Shown here in pieces: positions 50,956-60,005 of a DNA stretch of 60,237 bases. This stretch comes from Planctomycetia bacterium. Its GTDB lineage: Bacteria; Planctomycetota; UBA8108; UBA1146. A program made the position numbers and the translations under genes. The stretch lies in the NCBI GenBank assembly GCA_012269595.1, contig JAAXJX010000001.1, forward strand, positions 14,316 through 74,552, read 5' to 3'. Every line of letters starts with the position of its first letter. Position 1 is the stretch's first letter. Below the pieces are notes generated by a model. The model did no database searches. It had not been told where the DNA came from and worked only from the letters and a program-made list of their open reading frames with translations.

Positions 50956-52062
50956 TTAAACCTTTTCTGTCTCTCTGCGGTAGAAAGGCAGTGGATGCGG
51001 CTTCAGGTCGGGAGTTTGGCGTCCGAGATCAACCTGAAGGGATGCGTCTTCGGGAATCCCGGAATCGACATATCCACAGGCGATCGCCACTCCCAGTGTC
51101 GGTGAGGGGGAGCCACTGGTCACCTCTCCCACGACTTTGCCCTCATGAAGGATCGCTGCACCCTGACGAGCCGGACGACGACCATCCACCGTGAATCCCC
51201 TCATGCGCCTCTGGGGGCCGCGGGACTCGATCTCCTGCAGGGCGGACTGACCGATGAAGGGAGTGGTCTTGTGGAGGCCCACTCCGAACTCGAGTCCGGC
51301 AGAGATGGGATCGATCTGTTCCGAAAGCTCATGGCCGTAGAGCGGCATTCCCGCTTCCAGACGCAGGGTGTCGCGGCACCCGAGACCACAGGGGTGTACG
51401 TCCTCCGACAGGTCGACGAGGGCGTCGAAGACCGCTTCCGCATGCTCCGAGTCGACGTAGATTTCAAATCCATCCTCGCCGGTGTAGCCGGTCCTCGAGA
51501 TCCAACCCTGAAGAGGGGTTCCCGTGAGGTTGACCGTTGCTGCACCGACCCTGTAGTAGCCGAGTGTTTCAAGGCTTCGCCCTTTGGGACGCTCGATGTG
51601 GGGGGCGAGGAGGCCCACCGCCAACGGACCCTGAAGTGCCACCATCGCCAGACTTTCACTGTGGTCGACGATATGGGCACCTTCGAGTTTCTCTTCAAAC
51701 CAGGGCAACAACTTGTCGCGATTGCCGGCATTGACCACCAGCCACCAGCGATCGGGGAGGCGGTAGACAAGGATGTCATCCAGGATGCCGCCGTCCTCCT
51801 GGCACACCAGTGAGTAACAGACCTGACCCTTTTTCATCGACGAGACGTCGCGGGTCAAAACCTTGTCGAGGGCGGTGACGGGATCATCTCCAACCACCTC
51901 GAAGCGGCCCATGTGGCACAGGTCAAAGACTCCAGCCTGCTTGCGCACGGTGTGGTGTTCCTCCGTCAATGCGGAGTACCACACCGGCATTTCAAAGCCG
52001 CCGAATTCGACCAGGCGAGCACCATGTCGCTGGTGTGCGGAGTTGAGAACGGTTTTCTTCAT
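50956..52062 (-). CDS. gcvT: Glycine cleavage system T protein (aminomethyltransferase)
   Basis: The 368-residue tetrahydrofolate-dependent enzyme has LVEFGGFEMPVWYSAL, VFDLCHMGRFEV, RTGYTGEDGFEIYV and the folate-binding CRDTLRLEAGMPLYGHEL. It moves the methylene group from GcvH to folate, releasing ammonia. It heads a unit with gcvH and the lipoate ligase. No glycine riboswitch was seen upstream of it by eye. Confidence 0.95.
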   Translation of the reverse strand: MKKTVLNSAHQRHGARLVEFGGFEMPVWYSALTEEHHTVRKQAGVFDLCHMGRFEVVGDDPVTALDKVLTRDVSSMKKGQVCYSLVCQEDGGILDDILVYRLPDRWWLVVNAGNRDKLLPWFEEKLEGAHIVDHSESLAMVALQGPLAVGLLAPHIERPKGRSLETLGYYRVGAATVNLTGTPLQGWISRTGYTGEDGFEIYVDSEHAEAVFDALVDLSEDVHPCGLGCRDTLRLEAGMPLYGHELSEQIDPISAGLEFGVGLHKTTPFIGQSALQEIESRGPQRRMRGFTVDGRRPARQGAAILHEGKVVGEVTSGSPSPTLGVAIACGYVDSGIPEDASLQVDLGRQTPDLKPHPLPFYRRETEKV

Positions 52063-52102
52063 CTTGGTCGGCTACTTTCCATTGGGCCTGGAACCGTTGT
52101 GA

Positions 52103-53818
52103 CTAGAAGTCAAAGTCGTCGTCACCGCCACCGGAACTTTCCTCCGGAGATTTGTTCAGTTCCTTCTTTGCCCACTCTTCATCCACGAGTCCACGAACTT
52201 CCAGTTCCTGAACGATGAACTTGGTGTCATTCCAACGGAAGCCGGCAAAGCCCTTGCGGTATTTGTCGGTGGTCAGTTTGACGGTGGTCTCCCCATTGAT
52301 TTTTGCCTCGAGGACACCCTTTTCGTCCTCGGAGCGCTTGAAGTAACGGACCTCAAAATCGTAGGGCTCACGCTTCTGGACCCAGTCCTTGGGGCTCTTG
52401 CGGTACATCTTGATCGGGCTGACGACGGTAGCGGTCTTCAGGCCGTCGTTGTAGACGCGGGCATTGGCTCCATAGGAGACGGCATAGAAGTCGCCGCCAC
52501 CATCGGACATGAGAACGAGCTCGAACTCGGGCTTGTTGATCAACAGCTGGAACTGGACCTTGGCCCGAATCACCACGCCGTCTTCAAAACCGGCATTGAC
52601 GATGTGATAACCCGCAGTATTTCCTGCCAAGACGTAGTTGCCGTCCTGACCGGTTCCGACACCCTCATCGCCTTCAAAGATGGCGTTGGCGGGATCTCCG
52701 GAGAGGCGCTTCATGTCCTGCTGAAGTTCGGTTCCGGCGGACCAGTTGAGGCTCAGACTGCCCTTGGCGGAGTTGTACTCGGCCACACCGCTGAAGAGGC
52801 CGGGGAGTCCGCTGGAGAGATCGCTGTTGTCGCCACCGACACCGATGTCGGGAATGTCGATGTCATCGATTCCGGGGACTTCGTCCCCGCCTCCGTAACC
52901 TCCGCCGTTTCCATTGTCGTCACTGTATCCGCTGTTGTTGCCACCACTGTTGTTGTTATTGGCAGCCAGTTCACTGCGTTTGGCAGTCTCAAGGGCTCCC
53001 ACGTATCCGGTTTTGGCATCGCGGTAACTGCGGGCTGCACCATCGAAGTCACCGGACTCGTAAGACTGGTCACCCAGGCGCTCACGGTCACGGGCGTACT
53101 CAAGGTCACGCAGCGCTTTTTCCTCTGCCCCGGCATCCATCGCGAGCTGCTTCTTCTCCTCCATCAGGACTTTTTCCTGATCCGCCTTGACCTTCTCCTG
53201 CGACTTGCGACCGACCTCTTCGAGGGCACGGTCAAGGTCACCGATGGCGTAGCCGATGTACTTCTTGGCACTCTTGGCCTTGCCGTCCTTGATGTACTTC
53301 AGTGCTTTTTCATAGCTTCGTTTGGCACCGTCGATCTCAGAGGAGGCGAGCTTTTCAGCACCAGCGGCCTTCGCTGCTTCCAGTTTGTCGGCGTAGGCTT
53401 TCTTCTGGCCCTCGATCTCTTCCATCTCCCCGGCGATCTTGGTCACATCCTTGAGGATCGTGTCGAACTTCCTCTTGGCGGAACGGATCTGGGTGCGGGC
53501 TTTTTTGCCTTCACCGTCATCGAGGTATTCCTTGGCGCGGTTGAGCACCTTGGTGGCCGCTTCAAAATCGGAGGCCATGTACTTCTCGGCTTCAGCCGCA
53601 GAGGCTTCCGACATCAGCGCTTCCGTCTCGGAGATCAACTCTTCAACCTGGGAAATCAGGTCATCGGAGGCGCCTCCGGATTCACCTTCAGGATCAGAAG
53701 AAGCATCTCCTCCTCCGCAACCGGAGATGGAGAAGGCGAAGACGGAAACCAGCAACAGGGCCAACAGTTTCCGCAGGGGGTGAAGAGTGCCATCATGGGC
53801 CTGGGCAGCGAGGGACAT
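52103..53818 (-). CDS. Lipoprotein with coiled-coil repeats and LamG/DUF1080-like domain
   Basis: The 571-residue product has a lipoprotein signal (LLALLLVSVFAFSISGC, lipobox SISGC). Helical, Ala/Lys/Glu-rich TPR-like repeats follow to about residue 300 (SYEKALKYIKDGKAKSAKKY). A Asn/Gly-rich linker leads to a C-terminal beta domain (DFYAVSYGANARVYND, YDFEVRYFKRSEDE, GFAGFRWNDTKFIVQELEV) that resembles the concanavalin-like DUF1080/LamG fold. ATG 53818 follows GGGAGGAA. It lies 117 bases downstream of exbD on the same strand, so it may be the outer partner of the ExbBD motor. It ends in an acidic DDDFDF. Confidence 0.8.
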   Translation of the reverse strand: MSLAAQAHDGTLHPLRKLLALLLVSVFAFSISGCGGGDASSDPEGESGGASDDLISQVEELISETEALMSEASAAEAEKYMASDFEAATKVLNRAKEYLDDGEGKKARTQIRSAKRKFDTILKDVTKIAGEMEEIEGQKKAYADKLEAAKAAGAEKLASSEIDGAKRSYEKALKYIKDGKAKSAKKYIGYAIGDLDRALEEVGRKSQEKVKADQEKVLMEEKKQLAMDAGAEEKALRDLEYARDRERLGDQSYESGDFDGAARSYRDAKTGYVGALETAKRSELAANNNNSGGNNSGYSDDNGNGGGYGGGDEVPGIDDIDIPDIGVGGDNSDLSSGLPGLFSGVAEYNSAKGSLSLNWSAGTELQQDMKRLSGDPANAIFEGDEGVGTGQDGNYVLAGNTAGYHIVNAGFEDGVVIRAKVQFQLLINKPEFELVLMSDGGGDFYAVSYGANARVYNDGLKTATVVSPIKMYRKSPKDWVQKREPYDFEVRYFKRSEDEKGVLEAKINGETTVKLTTDKYRKGFAGFRWNDTKFIVQELEVRGLVDEEWAKKELNKSPEESSGGGDDDFDF

Positions 53819-53935
53819 CGCTTTCCTCCCGACATTCAGTTGGAGTCTGCAGGACAGACCGGAACAGGTTCTCGGCAATTCGGGAAACTCCCGATCCGTC
53901 GAACCGGAGAAAATGTTTACAAATGATTCTGGATC

Positions 53936-54412
53936 TTAGCCTTCACCGTCAGTGGGCTCAAGGTCAGCGGCGGGTCTGGAAGGCGGAGAAACCTCGAAAT
54001 TGGCCGAACTCCAGCCCAGCAACTTCAACTCTCCGAGGAGTTGCAGGCCCGCTTCCATGGAAACTTCCTGATCCGCCTGAATTGTGAAGGAGTTCAGACG
54101 GGTTTCTTCCGGTAACTGAGCAAGAAGAGGGGTCAGATCCTCGAGAGTGAAGACGTTGTCCTGCCAACGGATCGAACCGTCTTTGAGAAGCACCAGAATC
54201 AGACCTGAATCTTCTTTCTCCAGAGGGGCGGCGGAGGAATCCCCGCGGGCCTGGGGGAGTTGGACATCGATCAACTGGCGATCATCGAAACTGGCAGTCA
54301 CCAGCAGAAAGATGACGAGCAGAAAGATGACATCAAGCAGGGGAGCCAGAACATCTCCCCATTTGGGTGCGGCCCCCTTGCGTCGAAGTTTGCGCGCCTT
54401 GAGGGTCGACAT
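53936..54412 (-). CDS. exbD: ExbD/TolR-family biopolymer transport protein
   Basis: The 158-residue product has one N-terminal membrane helix with the functional Asp (APLLDVIFLLVIFLLVTA), then a small outside domain with IQADQEVSMEAGLQLL. ExbD works with ExbB in a proton-driven motor. It starts inside the exbB stop (TGATG). No tonB or tolA gene is near, so the energised partner is unknown. Confidence 0.9.
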   Translation of the reverse strand: MSTLKARKLRRKGAAPKWGDVLAPLLDVIFLLVIFLLVTASFDDRQLIDVQLPQARGDSSAAPLEKEDSGLILVLLKDGSIRWQDNVFTLEDLTPLLAQLPEETRLNSFTIQADQEVSMEAGLQLLGELKLLGWSSANFEVSPPSRPAADLEPTDGEG

Positions 54413-55086
54413 CAGGAGGCCTTTTCGGAGGTCTGGACCGGTGCAGCCTTCTTTGCGGTCTTGCGCGGAGTGACCTGATTGAGAAGGTCGACCAGATCCG
54501 CTCTGGAACGTTCGATGTCATCGGTGAACAGATCCACTTTGTGGCTGAACCAGTGATAGAGAAGTGTGGCCGGAATTGCCACGGCCAAACCTGCAGCGGT
54601 GGTGGTCAGTGCGCGTCCGATACCGTCGGCGATAATTTCACCGTTAACTCCGACTCCAGTGGCGAGCCCGCCCGCCATTCCGTCGAAGGCATCGATCATT
54701 CCCCAGACGGTACCGAGGATGCCGATCAACGGAGCGACCTGAGCGACGACGCTGACCACAGGCAGATATCTCTCGAGGCGCTGGATCTCAGCGATGGCCA
54801 CGCTGTCCATCCGGTCGCGAAGGATTTGCAAAGGTTGGCGTGCAGATTGAAGTCCCGCGGTCCATGTCGCGGCCACGGGGCCGGGAACCTGTTCTGCCAA
54901 CTCGATTCCACCAGCGATGCCATCCTCGGCAACCGTGGTTTTCATCTCTTCGAGAAAGTCTTCATAGTTGACCGTGGCAGCCTGAAAACTGCGGAAACGA
55001 ACGATGGCGATGGTCACGACTGCAATGCTGGCGAGCAGCAGGGGCAGCATGAAAAAGGGACCGCCGATCCAGAAGAGTTCGATCAT
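54412..55086 (-). CDS. exbB: ExbB/TolQ/MotA-family proton channel protein
   Basis: The 224-residue product has three membrane segments: an N-terminal one (FFMLPLLLASIAVVTIAIV) and two in the MotA_ExbB domain (VVAQVAPLIGILGTVWGMI and ALTTTAAGLAVAIPATLLYH). The pore residues fit the family. It overlaps the accA stop by four bases and exbD by one, so accA-exbB-exbD are coupled. Confidence 0.9.
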   Translation of the reverse strand: MIELFWIGGPFFMLPLLLASIAVVTIAIVRFRSFQAATVNYEDFLEEMKTTVAEDGIAGGIELAEQVPGPVAATWTAGLQSARQPLQILRDRMDSVAIAEIQRLERYLPVVSVVAQVAPLIGILGTVWGMIDAFDGMAGGLATGVGVNGEIIADGIGRALTTTAAGLAVAIPATLLYHWFSHKVDLFTDDIERSRADLVDLLNQVTPRKTAKKAAPVQTSEKAS

Positions 55087-56081
55087 CCCTGGTCACCGAT
55101 GGTCTGTTGCTGTTCTTCTGCGTAACGACCAATCGACATGTACTTCTCGAAACGAGTCTGCTTGCGTGCCTCGGGATCCTGATCACTGATTTCATCGAGG
55201 TGGCGGAGGATGGTTTCTTCCAGGCGACGGATCGTTTCATGGGGCTCCCGATGAGCTCCCCCGACCGGTTCTTCAACCACTTCGTCGACGATGCCAAAGG
55301 AAGAGAGATCGGAACTGGTCAACTTGAGAATCTCTGCTGCTCGCGGTGCGTGGGCGGCATCTTTCCAGAGAATGGCGGCGCAACCCTCTGGTGAGATAAC
55401 GGAGTAGTAAGAGTTCTCGAGCATGAGAATGCGATCCGCCACTCCGATACCGATGGCGCCGCCACTTCCACCCTCGCCGATGACGATGGCGATCACCGGA
55501 ACCTTGAGAGAGGCCATCTCCTGCAGATTTTTGGCGATGACAAACGCCTGTCCGCGCTCTTCTGCCTGGATACCCGGGAAAGCTCCCGCAGTATTGATGA
55601 AGGAGACGATGGGAATCCCGAACTTTTCCGCCAGGCGCATCTTCTTGATGGCCTTGCGGTATCCCTCCGGATGGGGCATGCCAAAGTTGCAGGCCACTTT
55701 CTCGGGATTGGTCTTACCCTTGCGGTGGCCGACGATCATCACCTTGCGGCCGCGGATACGGCCGAGCCCAGTGACGATGGCAGGGTCATCCCGGTAGGCC
55801 CCATCTCCGTACAACTCGAAGAAGTCGGTGACGAAACCCTTGATGTAATCGCTGGTCAATGGGCGTTGGGGGTGGCGGGCGATCTGAACGCGCTGCCACG
55901 GATTCAGGTGGGAGTAAATGGCGCGCTTTTTCTCCTCACACTTGCGTTCCAGCTCTTCCAGCTGGCCCGAAAGGTCGATTTCGGAACTCTCGGAAAAGGA
56001 CCGCAACTCGGCGATGCGGTTCTCCAGTTCCACGATCGGAGCCTCGAAATCGAGGCCGTGTGCGCTGGACTCATTCTCCAT
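55083..56081 (-). CDS. accA: Acetyl-CoA carboxylase carboxyltransferase subunit alpha
   Basis: The 332-residue crotonase-fold subunit has LDFEAPIVELENRI near the start, then GHRKGKTNPEKVACNFGM, INTAGAFPGIQAEERGQA and VIGEGGSGGAIGIGV. It makes malonyl-CoA with AccD. No accD is in the window. ATG 56081 follows GGGAAG with nine-base spacing; the open frame reaches 56285 without family sequence. Its stop overlaps exbB by four bases. Confidence 0.95.
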   Translation of the reverse strand: MENESSAHGLDFEAPIVELENRIAELRSFSESSEIDLSGQLEELERKCEEKKRAIYSHLNPWQRVQIARHPQRPLTSDYIKGFVTDFFELYGDGAYRDDPAIVTGLGRIRGRKVMIVGHRKGKTNPEKVACNFGMPHPEGYRKAIKKMRLAEKFGIPIVSFINTAGAFPGIQAEERGQAFVIAKNLQEMASLKVPVIAIVIGEGGSGGAIGIGVADRILMLENSYYSVISPEGCAAILWKDAAHAPRAAEILKLTSSDLSSFGIVDEVVEEPVGGAHREPHETIRRLEETILRHLDEISDQDPEARKQTRFEKYMSIGRYAEEQQQTIGDQG

Positions 56082-56274
56082 CGATGATTCTTCCCATTCT
56101 GCGGGGGGTCTACTCCCGCACCGTGTTCGGTGAAGCGGACATGGTACGGCGGGAAAAGGGGGGAGGCCAGCGCTCCGGTGCGCTTGCCCGGAGCGCCGGC
56201 GGAGTCCACAATCGGCGTTCTTGCCGGGGGGGCCCCGGCGAACCCCGGCAGATCTCCCTGATTCAGGAGTTTCG
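56082..56274. other. Divergent accA/purL control region with strong hairpins
   Basis: GCGCTCCGG (56170-56178) pairs with CCGGAGCGC (56188-56196), and GCCGGGG (56223-56229) pairs with CCCCGGC (56233-56239). They lie in the likely 5' leader of purL. No known purine riboswitch core was recognised. Confidence 0.45.
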
Positions 56275-59178
56275 ATGTCCGTCACCTATACCGTTACGGT
56301 GATCCATGACAAGGATCCCCAGCCTTCGCCCCAGACCGAACTTCGGGAGGCTCTGCAGAGAGTGCAGCCGGAGGTCACCATCCTTCGTCCGCCCGCCTCC
56401 GATCCGGTCTACTACCTTCAGGTTCCGGATGAGGATGCAGACAAAGTGGCCGTCCTCGCCCAGGAGTTCCTCGCCGGTTCACCGGCGTGCAGCGCCATCG
56501 TCCAGAAAGGACTCGATCTTCCCGCAAGGGCAGAGGATGAAGCGGCGATCATCGTCCAGCGCAAGCCGGGGGTGATGGATCCTGTTTCGCAAAGTGTGCT
56601 GCATGCGATGAATGAATCGGGATTCCAGAAAGACGCCTGTCAGGTGCGCACCGGTTGGCGTTACCGTGTGGCGGCAACCCCCGTCTCGAAGGACAACCTC
56701 AGTGAAGTTGCGGGAGAACTGGGTAACGAAATCGTCGACGAATGGTTTACCTATGCCAAGGGGGAAGCGGAACAGATCAGCGATCCCTTCCGAACCTTCC
56801 CCGCGGAAACCGGAGGCCGGGTCGAGATCGAGTTGCTCGACGTCTCCGACGAAAGACTTCAGCAGATCAGCGACGAAGGCGGACTCAGTCTCGATCTTCG
56901 TGAGATGCAGACGATTCGTGATCACTATCAGGGACTCGGTCGCAACCCGAGTGAAATCGAATTGGAAACCATTGCTCAGACCTGGTCAGAGCACTGTTGT
57001 CACAAGACCCTGACCGGTCGCATCCGCCATGGTGATCTCGTTTACGGCAACATGCTCAAGGAAACGATCTTTGCGGTCACCCGCGAGTTGGACAAGCCGT
57101 GGTGCTGGTCCGTTTTCAAGGACAACGCCGGAGTCATCGCCATCGATGACGAGTGGGGGGTGTCCTTCAAGGTGGAGACCCACAACCACCCCAGTGCCCT
57201 GGAGCCCTATGGAGGCGCAGGCACCGGGATCGGCGGTGTGATCCGCGATACCCTGGGCACCGGACTCGGGGCTCGTCCGGTTCTGAATACGGATGTCTTC
57301 TGCTTCGCTCCGCTTGATACGGCGGAGGAGGATCTGCCCGCAGGAACCCTGCACCCGCGCCGCCTGCTCAGGGGTGTGGTTTCCGGAGTGCGCGATTACG
57401 GCAACCGCATGGGAATCCCCACTGCCAATGGTGCCATCCATTTCCACCCCGACTTCGCCGGCAATCCTCTCGTCTTCTGTGGCTCCGTCGGACTGATCCG
57501 CAAGGAGCATGTCGACAAGGAGGTCAAGCCCGGCGATTGCATCGTCGCCATCGGTGGTCGCACCGGCCGCGATGGCATCCACGGAGCGACCTTCTCCTCA
57601 CGAGAGTTGACGGAAGAATCGGAAGTGGTCTCCTCCGGTGCCGTACAGATTGGCAACCCCATCGAAGAGAAAAAGGTTCTCGATGCCATCCTGCGTCTGC
57701 GAGATGAAAATCTGTGCCGGGCGGTGACCGACTGCGGGGCCGGTGGCTTCTCCAGTGCGGTCGGTGAAATGGGTGAGGAAACCGGAGCGGACGTCTATCT
57801 CGAGAGAGCTCCGCTGAAGTACGACGGTCTCGGTCCCACGGAAGTGTGGATCAGTGAGGCCCAGGAGCGCATGGTGATGGCGGTCGACCCGGAGAAGATG
57901 GATCGACTGCGTGAGATCCTCGCCGAAGAAGAAGTGGAATGCGCCGTTTTGGGTGAGTTCCGCGGAGACGGAAAACTGCGCCTGCACCACAACGGAGAAC
58001 TGATGGGGGAGATGGACGTTCATTTCCTTCATGAGGGACGCCCCGATTATGAGCGTGTCTCCGAAGTTCCGACGGTTCCCGCAGAAGTGCCGGTGAACCC
58101 GCATGGGGTGAATGTCGCTGATCTCCTCTCGATCCTTCTGGCGGATGGCAATGTCGCCTCCAAGGAAGCGGTGATCCGTCAATACGATCACGAGGTTCAG
58201 GGTCGTATGACCCTGCGACCGCTGGCGGGAGCGGATCGGGATGCACCAATGGACGGTTGCGCCCTCGATCCACTGCGCAATGGTGCCCATCAGGTGGTGG
58301 TGGCCAATGGTCTCGCCATCGGTATCGGTGCCGTCGACACCTATCAGATGGCGTGTCACGCCGTCGACGAATCGCTGCGTAATGTGGTCGCCTCCGGCGG
58401 AACCCTCGACCGGGCCGCCCTCCTCGACAACTTCGCCTGGGGTGATGTGCGCGATCCGAAGATCCTCGGGGAACTGGTCGAGTGCTCCCGGGGCGCTGCC
58501 GATGCGGCACGGATCTATGGCACTCCTTTCGTCTCCGGCAAGGATTCGCTGCACAACACTTTCCGCTCCGGAGGGGTTTCCAAATCGATACCGCCGGTAC
58601 TGCTCGTTTCGGCCATCTCCATCGTTCCGGGAGCACCGCAAACGGTCGGCAGTGATCTGAAGGCCAGTGATTCGGTAATGGTTCTCGTCGGACCGGACGC
58701 GGCCCTGCCGGGAAGCCTGTGTCAACCGTACCTCGGGGGAAGTGGAGGAGCACCCGCCGCCTTTGATGGTGAGTTGGGACTGAAGATCCTCAACACCATT
58801 GCCGCAGGGATGAAAGAGCGCCGCTTCCGTGCGGTCCACGACCTCAGTGAAGGGGGACTGGCGGTCGCCGCCGCCGAGATGACCTTCGGTGGCGGGGGCA
58901 TCGGTATGGTCCTCAATGTTCCCGAGGGTGCGGAGAAGTGGAACTTCCTCTTTGGTGAGGGACCGCACCGCTTCTTCCTGGAAATGAACGTCGATCAGTG
59001 GGAGTCCTTCCAGCCCGAGTGTGAGGCTGCGGGAATCCCGGTGATGCCCATCGGACACACCACCGATCAGGGGCATTTTTCGATCCAGCATACGGGGGGA
59101 ACCCTCGTCGATGCTCCGGTGAACCAACTCAAGAAACAGTGGCAAAAGACTCTGGAGGCAGCATGGCCGGTGGAGTAG
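56275..59178 (+). CDS. purL: Phosphoribosylformylglycinamidine synthase, PurS-PurL fusion
   Basis: The 967-residue enzyme makes FGAM with glutamine nitrogen from PurQ. It is longer than small PurL (about 740) and shorter than the large PurL that includes glutaminase. The first 170 residues look PurS-like: the second half has QRKPGVMDPVSQSVLHAM and VRTGWRYRV, as in PurS, and the first half (YTVTVIHDKDPQPSPQTEL) may be a degenerate copy. The PurL core follows with TWSEHCCHKTL, VETHNHPSALEPYGGAGTG and TDCGAGGFSSAVGEMGE. ATG 56275 follows CAGGAG. It overlaps purQ by 16 bases. Confidence 0.9.
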   Translation: MSVTYTVTVIHDKDPQPSPQTELREALQRVQPEVTILRPPASDPVYYLQVPDEDADKVAVLAQEFLAGSPACSAIVQKGLDLPARAEDEAAIIVQRKPGVMDPVSQSVLHAMNESGFQKDACQVRTGWRYRVAATPVSKDNLSEVAGELGNEIVDEWFTYAKGEAEQISDPFRTFPAETGGRVEIELLDVSDERLQQISDEGGLSLDLREMQTIRDHYQGLGRNPSEIELETIAQTWSEHCCHKTLTGRIRHGDLVYGNMLKETIFAVTRELDKPWCWSVFKDNAGVIAIDDEWGVSFKVETHNHPSALEPYGGAGTGIGGVIRDTLGTGLGARPVLNTDVFCFAPLDTAEEDLPAGTLHPRRLLRGVVSGVRDYGNRMGIPTANGAIHFHPDFAGNPLVFCGSVGLIRKEHVDKEVKPGDCIVAIGGRTGRDGIHGATFSSRELTEESEVVSSGAVQIGNPIEEKKVLDAILRLRDENLCRAVTDCGAGGFSSAVGEMGEETGADVYLERAPLKYDGLGPTEVWISEAQERMVMAVDPEKMDRLREILAEEEVECAVLGEFRGDGKLRLHHNGELMGEMDVHFLHEGRPDYERVSEVPTVPAEVPVNPHGVNVADLLSILLADGNVASKEAVIRQYDHEVQGRMTLRPLAGADRDAPMDGCALDPLRNGAHQVVVANGLAIGIGAVDTYQMACHAVDESLRNVVASGGTLDRAALLDNFAWGDVRDPKILGELVECSRGAADAARIYGTPFVSGKDSLHNTFRSGGVSKSIPPVLLVSAISIVPGAPQTVGSDLKASDSVMVLVGPDAALPGSLCQPYLGGSGGAPAAFDGELGLKILNTIAAGMKERRFRAVHDLSEGGLAVAAAEMTFGGGGIGMVLNVPEGAEKWNFLFGEGPHRFFLEMNVDQWESFQPECEAAGIPVMPIGHTTDQGHFSIQHTGGTLVDAPVNQLKKQWQKTLEAAWPVE

Positions 59179-60005
59179 ATCAGGGAGCGCCGAAGGCGCT
59201 GGTCCTGCGTGCAGCGGGAACCAATTGTGATGAAGAAACGGTCCACGCCCTCGAGTTGGCCGGGGCATCCGTCCAGCTGATGCACGTCAACGCCCTCAGT
59301 GAATCTCCCGAGGTTCTCGAAGAGGTGGGCCTGCTGGCGATCCCCGGTGGCTTCACCTTTGGGGATGACGTCGCCAGTGGTGCAGTCCTCGCCCACATTC
59401 TGGAAAAGCGTCTCTCCAGAGAGTTGCACGCCTTTGTGGAACGGGGTGGACTGGTTGTGGGAATCTGCAACGGTTTCCAGGTACTTGTACGCCTCGGACT
59501 TCTTCCAGGAGGGGAAGATCGGGGAGCATTGCTGTGGAACAACTCGGCACGCTTTGAAGATCGCTGGGTGCACCTGCAGGCCGGCGACGCCGACTGCCCG
59601 TGGTTTGTTCCCGGAGAGCGTTACTTCATTCCGGTTGCCCACGCCGAAGGTCGCTTCGAGTGGTTCCCCAAAGAGGGAGCGGCGCCTCTGGAAGAGAACC
59701 GGATTGCATTCCATTACACCGATGAGAACGGCAACAAGGCCGAGTATCCGCAGGATCCCAATGGATCGCACCGCGCCATCGCCGGCCTGATCTCTGCTAA
59801 CGGCAACGTCCTTGGAATGATGCCGCACCCGGAACGCTTCGTGCGTCCGGAGCACCACCCGTCGTGGATGCGGTTGCGCGCCGATGGCGGAGTGCCCTCT
59901 GAAGAGGAGCTGCCGGTTCCTTTGGGGCTTTCGATCTTCCGTCGGGCAGTGGAGATGCTGCGTCACCGATCCGGTGAACTGGTGGGAGAGAGCGAGGCCT
60001 CTTGA
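59163..60005 (+). CDS. purQ: Phosphoribosylformylglycinamidine synthase, glutaminase subunit
   Basis: The 280-residue class I glutamine amidotransferase supplies ammonia to PurL. The nucleophile is in GICNGFQVLV, and the catalytic His-Glu is in MMPHPERF. IPGGFTFGDDVASGAV is the family's oxyanion-side loop. ATG 59163 follows GGAGG and overlaps the purL end by 16 bases; the frame extends to 59139 inside purL. Its stop overlaps the recJ start as TTGA. Confidence 0.95.
   Translation: MAGGVDQGAPKALVLRAAGTNCDEETVHALELAGASVQLMHVNALSESPEVLEEVGLLAIPGGFTFGDDVASGAVLAHILEKRLSRELHAFVERGGLVVGICNGFQVLVRLGLLPGGEDRGALLWNNSARFEDRWVHLQAGDADCPWFVPGERYFIPVAHAEGRFEWFPKEGAAPLEENRIAFHYTDENGNKAEYPQDPNGSHRAIAGLISANGNVLGMMPHPERFVRPEHHPSWMRLRADGGVPSEEELPVPLGLSIFRRAVEMLRHRSGELVGESEAS

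Noticed and set aside
52604-53926. A 440-codon plus-strand frame opposite the lipoprotein gene
   Set aside because: It mirrors the lipoprotein's biased codons. The minus strand has a lipobox and a ribosome site.
57598-59268. A 556-codon minus-strand frame opposite purL
   Set aside because: PurL motifs are unmistakable on the plus strand; the antisense product is His-rich and patternless.
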